A DNA stretch of 64,000 bases from Streptomyces sp. NBC_00250. Its GTDB lineage: Bacteria; Actinomycetota; Actinomycetes; Streptomycetales; Streptomycetaceae. Position 1 is the first letter of the stretch. Each line of letters opens with the position of its first letter. The translations under genes were made by a program, and so were the position numbers. The notes below the pieces were generated by a model that worked only from the letters and a program-made list of their open reading frames with translations, was not told where the DNA came from and ran no database searches. The DNA is taken from contig NZ_CP108088.1 in assembly GCF_036192275.1 (NCBI RefSeq), forward strand, positions 3,101,501 through 3,165,500. The letters are read 5' to 3'. Below, one piece after another: positions 54,146 through 63,267 of this stretch.

Positions 54146-55278
54146 GCGGGGGCCCGGCGCGCGCCCGGGGCGGGGGCGCGGCGCCCGGCCCGGGCGGCGG
54201 TGACGGGGCCCCGGGCACGGGCGGAGGAGCCCCGAACGGGGGTGGCCGGGCCTCCGGCGGGAGTGACCGAGCCCCGGGCCGAGCACCGGGCCGGACCCCG
54301 GGCCCGACCCCGAGCCGGGGTGGCGGGGCGGCGTTCGGTGGCACTCCGGGCCGAGCGCCGGACGAGACCCGCTCCCGCGGGCACGGCGACGTCGTGCTCC
54401 TTCCTCCCCTCGACGTCATGCGGCCCCGGTCCGCCGACGAGATCCCCGTCCAGGGAGAGCCGCCCCGGGAGCTGCAGTACTCGCTCAAGCTGGACGGTTT
54501 CCGGGCGCTCGCCTTCGTCCTCGGCGACGGGAAGGTCTTCCTCCAGTCCCGGTCCCGCCGCGACCTGGCTCCCGAGTTCCCCGGGATCGCCGCGCACCTG
54601 CGGGATCAGCTGCCGCCGGGGATCGTCCTCGACGGCGAGCTGTGCGCCTACCGGGAGGGGCGGCTGAGCTTCACCGACCTGCTCCGTTCGCCCGCCGACC
54701 GGGCCCGCGCCGGGGTTCCGGTCTCGTACATCGCCTTCGACCTGCTCGCCGTCCCGGGGCGCGACGTACGGGGCCTGCCGCTCCGTGACCGGTGGGAGCT
54801 GCTCGGTACGGCCCTGCTCGATGCCGAGCCGCCGCTCCAACGGGTGCTCGCCACCCTGGACGAGGAGATCGCGCGCGGCTGGTTCCGCGACCTGCGGGAC
54901 GCGGGGGTCGAGGGGATCGTCGCGAAGGCCCTGACCTCCACCTATCGGGCGGGCTCCACCTGGGCCTGGCGGAAGATCCGGCACATGGAGACGAGCGACG
55001 GCGTGCTGCTCGGTGTCATCGGCCCGCCCGACCGGCCCCGGGCCCTGGTCGTACGCCTCCCCGACGGGCGTACGGTCACCACCTCGCCCCGGCTCACCCC
55101 CGCGCAGTCGCGCGAGGTCGGCGCGCTGGCGGGCGACCGCGCCGGGCCGCTCGCCCGGGACCCCGAACACGGGCCGGTGCGATGGGTGGACCCGCCGCTC
55201 CCCGTCGAACTGCGGCAGCTCGCGGTGCGGCAGCGGCAGGAGAACGCGACCTTCGTCCGGGTCCGGTCGGAGGGGTGA
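54142..55278 (+). CDS. ATP-dependent DNA ligase, LigD ligase type
   Basis: 378 residues. The first 85 residues are low-complexity G/P/R/A. The adenylation domain follows, with the nucleotidyl lysine in YSLKLDGFRAL (Lys116), ILDGELCAY and EGIVAKALTSTYRAGSTWAWRKIR; then an OB fold. Together with the neighbouring polymerase and Ku it makes a split NHEJ set; no 3'-phosphoesterase domain is present here. The disordered N-terminus may link the ligase to its partners. Confidence 0.93.
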   Translation: MSGGPARARGGGAAPGPGGGDGAPGTGGGAPNGGGRASGGSDRAPGRAPGRTPGPTPSRGGGAAFGGTPGRAPDETRSRGHGDVVLLPPLDVMRPRSADEIPVQGEPPRELQYSLKLDGFRALAFVLGDGKVFLQSRSRRDLAPEFPGIAAHLRDQLPPGIVLDGELCAYREGRLSFTDLLRSPADRARAGVPVSYIAFDLLAVPGRDVRGLPLRDRWELLGTALLDAEPPLQRVLATLDEEIARGWFRDLRDAGVEGIVAKALTSTYRAGSTWAWRKIRHMETSDGVLLGVIGPPDRPRALVVRLPDGRTVTTSPRLTPAQSREVGALAGDRAGPLARDPEHGPVRWVDPPLPVELRQLAVRQRQENATFVRVRSEG

Positions 55279-55405
55279 GCCGAACCCCCGGCGGGTCGGA
55301 CGGCGGCGACAGCCGATGCCCCGGCGGGTCGGGGCGGAGTGCCGAGCCGCCGCCTCCGGGGTCCGGTCGGAGGGCCGAGCCGTCGCCGGCGTCGCCCCCG
55401 GGCCG

Positions 55406-55418
55406 TGCACTGAGTGCA
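55406..55418. promoter_or_regulatory. TGCACT-G-AGTGCA palindrome
   Basis: A 13-base palindrome about 150 bases upstream of the HEAT-repeat gene, in the 288-base gap after the ligase gene. The gap also repeats the ligase 3' end motif CCGGTCGGAGG. A regulatory role is possible but unproven. Confidence 0.3.
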
Positions 55419-55566
55419 ACTGCCCTGCTCCGCACCGTACATGGCGCAAAGAGGCCGCAACTCGGGGTCTGCGCGCGCCGGGTGTTGTCGGTAAGGCCTT
55501 GCTGTCCGTCACGTGGTGCACACTTGCTGCCTGGCAACAGGGCTCACGGGGAAGGCGGCCTGGCAA

Positions 55567-57801
55567 ATGCTGACGGGGATCGAGGAGGTCGACTGGGCCT
55601 CGTTGGGGCACGCGTACGGCCCCGCGGACGACGTGCCGGAGCTGCTCCGCGGACTCGCCTCCGCCGATCCCGCCGAACGGGAGACGGCCCTCGACGGCAT
55701 GTACGGGGCCGTGCACCATCAGGGCGACGTCTACGACTCCACCCTCGCCTGCATCCCCTTCCTCCTCGAACTCGTCGCCGACCCCGCCGTCCAGGACCGG
55801 GGCTGCATCGTCGAGCTGCTCACCAGCATCGGCGGGATAGAACTCGACGACGACGACGAACTGGACGAACTCGACCCCGACGACGGGGAGTTCATCCCCG
55901 CCGCCAACTACGCGATGGCCGCCGCCGCGATCGCCGCGGGCTCCGACGTCTTCCTGGGGCTCGTCTCGGACCCCGACCCCGAGGTGCGGCTCGCCGCACC
56001 CTGCGCGCTCGCCTCGCTGCACCCCGAGCCCGCGCGGGCGCTGACCCTGCTGCGCGAGCGGCTCACCGTCGAGCGGGACACCGAGGTACGGCTCGCCCTG
56101 GTCGCCGCCGTGGGGCGGATCGCCCTGCGGCACGCGTCGCTGCGCGCCGAGACCGTCGACTGGCTCGGCTGGCTCGCCCGCGCCGCCCAGGACCCCGGGC
56201 TCCGGCTCGCGGCCCTCGCCCAGCGGGCGCGCTGCGCGCCCGGCGACATCCCGGACGACATCGTGCCGTGGGTGACGGGACTCCTGGAGGAGATCAGGGC
56301 CTCGGCACAGGGGCCGGTGGCCCCCGGAACCGAGCGCGGCGCCACCCCGACCCTCATCGGCCAGGTCCGCGAGCTCCTGGAGGAGCATGCCGCCGGGCGT
56401 CCCGCCCCCTGGACGGAGGAGCTGCTGCGGACCCTGCACGCGGCACTCGACGACCGGGTCGACGACCGCATCGCGCTGATCCTCGCGCAGCTGCGCAGCC
56501 CCGACTGGGGGCAGCGTTCGGACGCGATCTGGCTGTGCGGCGGGTTGATACGGATCTGGCGCGGGCGGTACGAGGAGGTCGTCCGGCTGGTCGGCGCGCA
56601 GCTCCACGACCCGGAGCCGCGGCTCCGGGAGGCCGCGACCTCGTTCCTCGAGCGGCTCTTCGAGCTGGGCGCGCCCGCCGCCGACGCGCTCGCCGCCCGC
56701 CTCGCCGGGGGCCCGACGGGCGTGGGTCCCGGGCAGGCCCTTGGGCCCGGGCAGGGCGCGGGGTCGGGGTCGGGGTCGGGGTCTGGGTCTGGGTCGGTCA
56801 AGCAGGCAGGACAGGCAGGGCAGGCCGGGTCCAGGAAGGCCGGGCAGGGCGGCTGCGGCGGCAGCGGCCCGCAGCACGGCTTCGTCGGGCGGTCCGGGCG
56901 CGACGGGGCTCTCCTCGCGCTCGCGCGCGCGGGCGACACCCGCGCCGTCCCGCTGCTCGCCCGCGCCCTTGAGGAGCCCGAGGTGCGGCGCGAGCTGCTG
57001 TACGCCATGGACGGACTCGGGCCCTCCGCCGCGATGCTCGCGCCGCTGCTGCGGCGCCGGCTCGCCGAGGTCGAGCTCGACGAGCGGCTCTACGACCGGG
57101 CGGCGCCCCTGCTGTACGCCCTCGCGGCCGTGCGGGGCGCCCAGGCCGTGCCGGAGGTCCTGCGGGTGCTGCGCGGGGCGCCGTCGAACCGGCGCGACTG
57201 GGTGCGCGAGGCCGCACTGCGGACCCTCGCCGCGTTCGGGCCCGCGGCGCACAAGGCCGTACCGGACATGCGCGGACTCCTGACCGCCGAATCGGCCACG
57301 GTCGCCACGACGGCGGCGCGCGCCCTGTGGGCGGCCGAGGGCGACCTGGGAGAGGTCCTGCCGGCCCTGGAGCGGTGGCTGCGGCCGGGCGCCTCGGGCG
57401 CGGACTGGTGCTCCGCCGCCCAGGCCCTCGGTGAGATCGGCCCGGCCGCCGCCTCGATGGCCTCCGCCCTCCTGCCGGGTCTCGGGGCCCGGGACCTGTG
57501 GGTGCGGGTCCGCAGCGCCGCGGCCCTGTGGCGGGTGTCCGGGGACACGGCGACGACCCTTCCGGTGCTGCTCGCGGCCTGGGAGGAGAACCGGCACGCG
57601 CGCGTGGACGTGGCCGAATGCCTGGCGGAGATGGGCCCGGCGGCCTCGGAGGCACAGTTGGTGATCCTCACCGAGCTGACCCGTCGGCGGCGTCACAACG
57701 CCCGCGAGGGCGCCTCGGGCAGCCATGACATCCACCTCGACGAGAAGCTGCTGACCGTGTGCCGGGCGGCTCTGGCGAGGATGGAGCGGGGCGCGTTCTA
57801 G
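55567..57801 (+). CDS. HEAT-repeat protein
   Basis: 744 residues of repeated helical pairs (for example SDPDPEVRLAAPCALASLHPEPARAL, DTEVRLALVAAVGRIAL), the pattern of HEAT or PBS-lyase-type repeats that form protein-binding solenoids. A low-complexity insert near residues 390-435 (GSGSGSGSG, then QAGQAG) divides two solenoids. ATG at 55567 (MLTGIEEVDWASLGHAYG) is chosen over GTG at 55513 because the extra residues look unstructured; the choice is uncertain. No catalytic motif is seen, so it is probably a scaffold. Partners cannot be read. Confidence 0.82.
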   Translation: MLTGIEEVDWASLGHAYGPADDVPELLRGLASADPAERETALDGMYGAVHHQGDVYDSTLACIPFLLELVADPAVQDRGCIVELLTSIGGIELDDDDELDELDPDDGEFIPAANYAMAAAAIAAGSDVFLGLVSDPDPEVRLAAPCALASLHPEPARALTLLRERLTVERDTEVRLALVAAVGRIALRHASLRAETVDWLGWLARAAQDPGLRLAALAQRARCAPGDIPDDIVPWVTGLLEEIRASAQGPVAPGTERGATPTLIGQVRELLEEHAAGRPAPWTEELLRTLHAALDDRVDDRIALILAQLRSPDWGQRSDAIWLCGGLIRIWRGRYEEVVRLVGAQLHDPEPRLREAATSFLERLFELGAPAADALAARLAGGPTGVGPGQALGPGQGAGSGSGSGSGSGSVKQAGQAGQAGSRKAGQGGCGGSGPQHGFVGRSGRDGALLALARAGDTRAVPLLARALEEPEVRRELLYAMDGLGPSAAMLAPLLRRRLAEVELDERLYDRAAPLLYALAAVRGAQAVPEVLRVLRGAPSNRRDWVREAALRTLAAFGPAAHKAVPDMRGLLTAESATVATTAARALWAAEGDLGEVLPALERWLRPGASGADWCSAAQALGEIGPAAASMASALLPGLGARDLWVRVRSAAALWRVSGDTATTLPVLLAAWEENRHARVDVAECLAEMGPAASEAQLVILTELTRRRRHNAREGASGSHDIHLDEKLLTVCRAALARMERGAF

Positions 57802-57808
57802 GGTCGCG

Positions 57809-57907
57809 CCGATCCCCGCGCCGGACACCACCAGGGGTGGGCCGATCCCCGCGCCGGACACCACCAGGGGTGGGCCGATCCCCGCGCCGGACACCACCAG
57901 GGGTGGG
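57809..57907. repeat. Three exact 33-bp tandem repeats
   Basis: Identical units at 57809-57841, 57842-57874 and 57875-57907. Each contains CCACC-AGG-GGTGG, a small hairpin. They begin seven bases after the HEAT-repeat stop codon, so they may act as a repeated terminator-like element. The rest of the 334-base gap to the lipoprotein gene shows no gene. Confidence 0.9.
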
Positions 57908-58135
57908 CCGACGGATTCCGGGCGATGGGTCCGGTGGGGCTGGTGGGGCCGGTGGTTCCGGAACGGTGGGACAGTGGGTGTCGCGCTTCGGCCGCCCGCG
58001 GGAGTGGGCAGAGCCCGCCACCCAAGTGGACAAAAAGGACTTCTCTCCGAATAAGGTCTACTGGGAGCGGGCCCGGACCGGGCCCGCCCGGGCGCCCGAC
58101 CGTCCGGCCCCCGACCGACCCGAACGAGGAGCAGT

Positions 58136-58981
58136 GTGAGACCGCGCGGAGTGCAGCTCGCCGCCGGTGTCCTGTGTGCCCTCATACTCGGCGGCGCCGT
58201 CGGCTGCGGCGGTGGCGGCGGCGAGGGCGGGCTCAAGAGTGCCGGGGTCGCGCCCACCGCGGTCGGCCCCGTGCGGCTCTGGCCCGATCTGCCGCCCGCC
58301 ACCGATCCGCCGATCGACTACGGGGAGTCCGACACCGAGCGGGTCCCCGGCATCAAGGTCTCCGACAACGACGTCCGCTCCGTCGACGCCGTCGCGGTCG
58401 TCGAGGCCGAGGTGCGCGCCCACCCCGACACGTACAGCGGCGGCGACGGTCTCTACGAGGAGACCGCCCGCGCCATCCGGGCCTGCGGCACCACGCCCGC
58501 CGCCTGTCCGGTCATGCGGCCGTACTACCGCGACCTCACCGGCAACGGCCGGGACGAGCTGATCGTCGGGATCCGCATGCCCGACCAGCAGGTCGGCGTC
58601 CGGGTCTACCTCGCCGAGAACGGCGGGCTCACCCGCATCATGTCCACCGTCGACCAGGTCATCAGCGTGGAGCTGGCCGGCCGGGACCTGATCATGCGGG
58701 TCAGCTCGGCGGGCATCCCCGGATACGAGTACCGCACCGCCTGGTCCTGGGACGAGCAGCAGCACAGCATGCTGCCCACCCGGGACGAGATCGTCCGGGT
58801 GAAGCCCGGTGGCAGCGGGCCGTCGACCGTGCCCGCGCCCCGCCTGGTCAGCCCGACGCCCACTCCCACGCCGGCCCCGGCACCCACGGACGCGCCCGCG
58901 CTCCCGGACGTGCCCGTGGACGGGGTCACTCCCCCGGACGCGACCGTTCCCCTGCCCGTCCCCGCCAGGCCGAGCCCGTGA
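58136..58981 (+). CDS. Putative lipoprotein coupled to a sensor kinase
   Basis: 281 residues. A signal peptide ends in a lipobox-like LGGAVGC (Cys24), so the protein is probably lipid-anchored outside the membrane. The middle part has a DLTGNGRDELIVGIRM segment similar to FG-GAP-type calcium repeats; the C-terminal 70 residues are proline-rich (PTPTPTPAPAP), likely spanning the cell wall. GTG at 58136 has GAGGAG upstream. It overlaps the kinase gene by four bases, which suggests it modulates the sensor, as CseA does for CseC in the sigE system. Confidence 0.8.
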   Translation: MRPRGVQLAAGVLCALILGGAVGCGGGGGEGGLKSAGVAPTAVGPVRLWPDLPPATDPPIDYGESDTERVPGIKVSDNDVRSVDAVAVVEAEVRAHPDTYSGGDGLYEETARAIRACGTTPAACPVMRPYYRDLTGNGRDELIVGIRMPDQQVGVRVYLAENGGLTRIMSTVDQVISVELAGRDLIMRVSSAGIPGYEYRTAWSWDEQQHSMLPTRDEIVRVKPGGSGPSTVPAPRLVSPTPTPTPAPAPTDAPALPDVPVDGVTPPDATVPLPVPARPSP

Positions 58982-60249
58982 GGGCGCCCCGCCTGCCCGC
59001 CTGGACCGCGACCCTCACCTGGAAGGCCGCGGTCTTCATCGGGGTGATGTGCTGCGCCCTCGCCGCGTTGCTCGGCACCCTCGTCCATGTGTCGGTGACC
59101 GGCCAGACCGTCAACGACTCCCGCGAGAAGGCCCTCGCGCGGCTCACCGACGTCACCCGGCTCTACGAGGCCGGCGAGCCGCTCCCCCGGTTCGCCGGGG
59201 TCGACCCGCCCGGGCTCCCCGACTCCCTCCGGGCGCTCGCCGTCGGGGGCGAGCGCGGCACGATCGTCGCCGACGACCGGGGGCGGCCGACGATGTGGGC
59301 GGCGGGCCCGGCGGACGGCCGCGCCCTCGCCGTACGCGTCGACTACACGCAGAGCGCCGAGACGATCGACGCGCTCGACCGCTCGATCCTCGGCTCCTCC
59401 GTCCTCGCGATCGGGGCGACCCTGATCGTCGGCGCCTTCGCCGTCACCCGGGTCACCCGGCGGCTGCACCTCACCGCCCAGGTGGCCCGCCGGATCAGCG
59501 CCGGTGATCTCGACGCGCGCGTGGACGACCCCCGGACGAAGGACCCCTCGCGTCCCCAGGACGAGGTGGCCACGGTGTCCGGGGCGCTCGACACGATGGC
59601 GTCCTCGCTGCAGAGCAAGCTGCAGAGCGAGCAGCGGTTCACCGCCGACGTGGCGCACGAGCTGCGGACCCCGCTCACCGGGCTCTCGGCGGCGGCCGAG
59701 CTGCTGCCGGAGGGCCGCCCCTCCGAGCTCGTACGGGACCGGGTGCGGGCGATGCGCGGGCTCACCGAGGACCTCCTGGAGATCTCGCGGCTCGACGCCC
59801 GCAACGAGACCGTCGACCTGGCCGTGCACGAGCTCGGTCCGCTCGCCGAGCGGGTGGTGCGCGCCTCGGGCACGGAGACGGAGGTGCGGGTCGTACGGGA
59901 CGCGACGGTGGAGACGGACCGGCGGCGCCTGGAGCGGGTACTCGGCAATCTGATCGCCAACGCGCACAAGCACGGGGCCCCGCCGGTGGTCCTGACGGTG
60001 GACGGGCCGGTGGTGTCCGTACGGGACCACGGGCCCGGTTATCCGGCGTACCTCCTGGAGTCGGGGCCGCAGCGGTTCCGTACCGAGAGCGGCGGCAAGG
60101 GGCACGGCCTGGGGCTGACGATCGCGGTGGGGCAGGCGGAGGTGATCGGCGCCGAGCTGTTCTTCACCGGTGCCGAAGGGGGTGGCGCCGAGGCCCGGCT
60201 GCGGCTGCCCGAGTACGTGCGCTTCACGGACGCGGCACCCGAGGGCTGA
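58978..60249 (+). CDS. Membrane sensor histidine kinase (orphan)
   Basis: 423 residues. Membrane helices at about 14-38 and 143-163 flank an extracellular sensor of about 100 residues. HAMP, then DHp with the phospho-acceptor motif FTADVAHELRTPLTG, and an ATPase domain with NLIANAHKHG, VRDHGPGYP and GKGHGLGLTIA. No response regulator is adjacent. The upstream coupled lipoprotein and the downstream FtsW/PBP pair point to cell-envelope sensing. GTG at 58978 overlaps the lipoprotein stop. Confidence 0.92.
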   Translation: MRAPRLPAWTATLTWKAAVFIGVMCCALAALLGTLVHVSVTGQTVNDSREKALARLTDVTRLYEAGEPLPRFAGVDPPGLPDSLRALAVGGERGTIVADDRGRPTMWAAGPADGRALAVRVDYTQSAETIDALDRSILGSSVLAIGATLIVGAFAVTRVTRRLHLTAQVARRISAGDLDARVDDPRTKDPSRPQDEVATVSGALDTMASSLQSKLQSEQRFTADVAHELRTPLTGLSAAAELLPEGRPSELVRDRVRAMRGLTEDLLEISRLDARNETVDLAVHELGPLAERVVRASGTETEVRVVRDATVETDRRRLERVLGNLIANAHKHGAPPVVLTVDGPVVSVRDHGPGYPAYLLESGPQRFRTESGGKGHGLGLTIAVGQAEVIGAELFFTGAEGGGAEARLRLPEYVRFTDAAPEG

Positions 60250-60313
60250 GGCGCGCCACGGCACACCGTCACACAAAAGGGACATAGGGCATACCGCTTG
60301 CTACGTTGCGGCC

Positions 60314-61693
60314 ATGACCGCACCGCGCACGGACGCTCCCCCGCCCGGGGTACGCATGCCGAAGCGGCGCGGCGTGGAACTCTCCCTCCTGGTCTGCGCC
60401 GTCCTCATCTCCGTGTACGGCTACGCGGAGGTCGGCCTCGCCCGGAGCGGGGCCGTACCGCCGGACGCCGCCCGCTACGGGGCCGGACTCGGTCTGCTCG
60501 CGCTCGTCGCCCATCTCGCGGTCCGGTTCCGCGCCCCGTACGCCGATCCGCTGCTGCTGCCGATCGCGGTCCTGCTCAACGGCCTCGGCCTGGTGCTGAT
60601 CTACCGCCTCGACCTGGAGACGCCGAACGACCACGCGGCGGCGACGCAGCTGGTCTGGTCGACGCTGGGGGTGGCGCTGTTCATCGTGGTCGTGCTGCTG
60701 CTCCGCGACCATCGCGCGCTCCAGGGCTACGCGTACGTGTCGGTGGCCGCCGCGCTCGCCCTGATGATCCTGCCGATCTTCTTCCCGGCCGTGAACGGCG
60801 CCAAGATCTGGATCCGGGTCGGCGGCCTCTCCTTCCAGCCGGGCGAGTTCGCCAAGATCCTGCTCGCGGTCTTCTTCGCCGCGTACCTCGCCGCCAACCG
60901 CAACGCGCTCGCGTACACCGGCCGACGGATCTGGAAGTTCCAGTTCCCGACCGGGCGGGTGCTCGGGCCGATCGTGGCGATCTGGCTGCTGAGCGTCGGC
61001 GTGCTCGTCCTCGAACGGGACCTGGGCACCTCGCTGCTCTTCTTCGGCCTCTTCGTGATCATGCTGTACGTGGCGACCGGCCGGACCGGCTGGATCGCGG
61101 TCGGGCTCGTCCTCGCCTCCGCCGGGGCCTTCCTCGTCGGCTCGCTCGAACCGCACGTCCACAGCCGGGTGCAGGACTGGCTCGACCCCTTCGCCTCGAT
61201 CCGGGCCGGGGACGGGCCGGGGCAGCTCGCGCAGTCGCTGTTCTCCTTCGCCGCCGGGGGGATGCTCGGCTCGGGGCTCGGTCTCGGCCATTCCGTCCTC
61301 ATCGGGTTCGCCACCAAGTCCGACTTCATCCTGGCCACGGCCGGCGAGGAGCTGGGGCTCGTCGGCCTGACCGCGCTCTTCCTGCTGTACGCGCTCCTCG
61401 TCGCCCGCGGCTACCGCGCCGGTCTGTCGCTGCGGGACCCCTTCGGGCGGCTCCTCGCGATCGGGCTCGCCTCGATCGTGGCGCTCCAGGTCTTCGTGAT
61501 CGCGGGCGGGGTGATGGGCCTGATCCCCCTGACCGGCATGGCGATGCCGTTCCTGGCGCAGGGAGGTTCGTCGGTCGTCACCAACTGGGTGATCGTGGCG
61601 CTCCTCATCCGCGTCAGCGACTCGGCGCGCGCACCGCAACCGGACGACGCCGACACGGGGACGCTCGCGCCGGTGAAGGAGGGCGCCTCGTGA
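60314..61693 (+). CDS. FtsW/RodA/SpoVE-family peptidoglycan polymerase
   Basis: SEDS-family membrane protein (459 aa) with about ten helices, which polymerises lipid II with a class B PBP. The family motifs VNGAKIWIRVGGLSFQPGEFAKI and VLERDLGTSLLFFGLF are clear, as is the C-terminal MAMPFLAQGGSSVVTNW. ATG at 60314 lacks a Shine-Dalgarno; a TACGTT -10-like element 7-12 bases upstream suggests a leaderless message. It is linked to the PBP gene by a triple repeat. It is probably not the division FtsW of the dcw cluster. Confidence 0.93.
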   Translation: MTAPRTDAPPPGVRMPKRRGVELSLLVCAVLISVYGYAEVGLARSGAVPPDAARYGAGLGLLALVAHLAVRFRAPYADPLLLPIAVLLNGLGLVLIYRLDLETPNDHAAATQLVWSTLGVALFIVVVLLLRDHRALQGYAYVSVAAALALMILPIFFPAVNGAKIWIRVGGLSFQPGEFAKILLAVFFAAYLAANRNALAYTGRRIWKFQFPTGRVLGPIVAIWLLSVGVLVLERDLGTSLLFFGLFVIMLYVATGRTGWIAVGLVLASAGAFLVGSLEPHVHSRVQDWLDPFASIRAGDGPGQLAQSLFSFAAGGMLGSGLGLGHSVLIGFATKSDFILATAGEELGLVGLTALFLLYALLVARGYRAGLSLRDPFGRLLAIGLASIVALQVFVIAGGVMGLIPLTGMAMPFLAQGGSSVVTNWVIVALLIRVSDSARAPQPDDADTGTLAPVKEGAS

Positions 61694-61725
61694 TCCGGCC
61701 GTACGACGTGGGGGGAAGCACGTGA
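61690..61725 (+). CDS. Short ORF 1 between FtsW-like and PBP genes
   Basis: GTG (61690-61692) overlaps the FtsW-like stop; the frame codes for MIRPYDVGGST and stops at TGA 61723-61725. It arises from the first copy of the 32-bp repeat. A coupling or regulatory minigene is possible; it may also be an unused remnant. Confidence 0.35.
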   Translation: MIRPYDVGGST

Positions 61726-61757
61726 TCCGGCCGTACTCCCCGAGGGGAACCAGATGA
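61722..61757 (+). CDS. Short ORF 2 between FtsW-like and PBP genes
   Basis: GTG (61722-61724) overlaps the short ORF 1 stop; it codes for MIRPYSPRGTR and its TGA (61755-61757) overlaps the ATG of the PBP gene. It has a good GGGGGGAAG site upstream, so it may well be translated. Confidence 0.35.
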   Translation: MIRPYSPRGTR

Positions 61758-63229
61758 TCCGGTACGCCCGGCGGGCCGCCGCGCTCTGTCTCGTCCTCCT
61801 CGTGGCGCTGCTCGTCAACTCCGCGCGCGTGATGGTCTTCGAGGCCGAGTCGCTCGACGACAACCCGGCCAACCGGCGGATCGCGATCAACCGCTACGCG
61901 CAGCCGCGCGGCGAGATCGTCGTCGACGGGAAGCCGGTGACGGGCTCCCGGGACAGCGGGCAGCAGCTGCGCTGGGAACGGACCTACCCCCAGGGCCCGT
62001 TGTACGCGCCGCTGACCGGCTACTCCTCGCAGACGTACGGCACGACCCTCGTCGAGCACGCCGAGGACGCGATCCTGGCGGGCACCGATCCGATGCTGGC
62101 GCCGCTGCCCCTCTGGAACGACCTCACCCGGGGCCGGCAGCCCGGCGGTGACGTCGTGACGACGATCCGCTCCTCCATGCAGGAGGCGGCCTTCCGGGGG
62201 CTCGACGGGAAGCGGGGCGCGGTCGTCGCGGTAGAGCCGTACAGCGGCCGGATCCTGGCGCTGGTCAGCTCGCCCTCGTACGACCCGGGGGTCCTCTCCG
62301 GTACGGGGCGTTCGGTCACGGACGCCTGGAAGCGGCTCAACACCTCGCCGAACCAGCCGATGCTGAACCGGGCGCTGCGGCAGACGTACCCGCCGGGTTC
62401 CACGTTCAAGATCGTGACGGCCGCGGCGGCGCTCGACGCGGGGGCGGTACGGGACGTGGACGCGCCGACGGACACCCCGGACCCCTTCGTGCTGCCCGGC
62501 ACCCGCCAGGTGCTGCCGAACGAGGCGACGGGCTGCGCCGACGCGTCCCTCGCGTACGCGATCCAGTGGTCGTGCAACACCGTGATGGCCGGCCTCGGGG
62601 TGGAGGTCGGCCTGGACGGGATGCTCGACACGGTGGAGAGGTTCGGCTTCAACGACACGGGGCTGCGGGTGCCGTCCTGGGTGGCGAAGTCCAACTTCGA
62701 CCGGGAGATGAGCGCGGACCAGCTGGCGCTCTCCTCGATCGGGCAGTTCGACACGACGGCGACACCGCTCCAGATGGCGATGGTGGCGTCGGCGGTCGCC
62801 AACAACGGCGAGATCGCCCACCCGTACCTCGTCGACCGCACGACGACCTCGGGCGGGACGACGATCGACCGTACGGGCCGCCGCAGTCACCGGCAGGCGA
62901 TGAGCCCCTCGACGGCCATGCAGCTCCAGCGGCTGATGGTGAAGGCCGTCGAGGACGGTACGGGGACGAACGCGGCGATCCCCGGGGCCCGGGTCGGCGG
63001 CAAGACGGGCACGGCCCAGCACGGATTCGGCAACACCGGCACCCCGTACGCCTGGTTCATCGCCTGGGCCCAGGCCGAGGACGCGGCCCAGCCGGCGGTC
63101 GCGGTGGCGGTGGTCGTCGAGGACGCGGAGGCCTCCCGTACGGACATCAGCGGGGGTGGCAGCGCGGCCCCGATCGCGAAGTCGGTGATGGAGGAGGCGC
63201 TGCGGCTGGAGGCGGAGGCCCGGGGGTAG
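61754..63229 (+). CDS. Class B penicillin-binding protein (transpeptidase)
   Basis: 491 residues. One N-terminal membrane helix (residues 5-23) is followed by a dimerisation region and a transpeptidase domain with SxxK in PPGSTFKIV, SxN in WSCNTV and KTG in VGGKTGTAQHG. It crosslinks peptidoglycan, presumably as the partner of the SEDS polymerase just upstream. ATG at 61754 has GAGGGGAAC six bases upstream and overlaps a short ORF stop. Confidence 0.93.
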   Translation: MIRYARRAAALCLVLLVALLVNSARVMVFEAESLDDNPANRRIAINRYAQPRGEIVVDGKPVTGSRDSGQQLRWERTYPQGPLYAPLTGYSSQTYGTTLVEHAEDAILAGTDPMLAPLPLWNDLTRGRQPGGDVVTTIRSSMQEAAFRGLDGKRGAVVAVEPYSGRILALVSSPSYDPGVLSGTGRSVTDAWKRLNTSPNQPMLNRALRQTYPPGSTFKIVTAAAALDAGAVRDVDAPTDTPDPFVLPGTRQVLPNEATGCADASLAYAIQWSCNTVMAGLGVEVGLDGMLDTVERFGFNDTGLRVPSWVAKSNFDREMSADQLALSSIGQFDTTATPLQMAMVASAVANNGEIAHPYLVDRTTTSGGTTIDRTGRRSHRQAMSPSTAMQLQRLMVKAVEDGTGTNAAIPGARVGGKTGTAQHGFGNTGTPYAWFIAWAQAEDAAQPAVAVAVVVEDAEASRTDISGGGSAAPIAKSVMEEALRLEAEARG

Positions 63230-63267
63230 CCACCTTCGGGTGCCGCCCCCGGGGCCTTCCGGAAGGG

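Larger units (their letters stand above)
61690..61767 (+). repeat. 32-bp unit present three times, carrying starts and ribosome sites
   Basis: Start codons at 61690, 61722 and 61754 lie exactly 32 bp apart, each followed by TGATCCGG. The first two copies share GTGATCCGGCCGTAC; the third is ATGATCCGGTACGCC. Each copy ends in a purine-rich ribosome-site-like block (GGGGGGAAG, GAGGGGAAC). Because 32 is not a multiple of three, every unit's stop codon overlaps the next start. Confidence 0.88.

Noticed and set aside
56757..56825. Frameshift or repeat artefact in the HEAT-repeat gene
   Set aside because: The GGGTCGGGGTCG repeat is in frame (GSGSGS) and both flanks continue the same reading frame, so it is a linker.
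53950..58302. 1450-codon minus-strand frame across ligase, HEAT and lipoprotein genes
   Set aside because: Composition is P/R/G-rich and it runs antisense to several well-supported genes; a GC-bias shadow.
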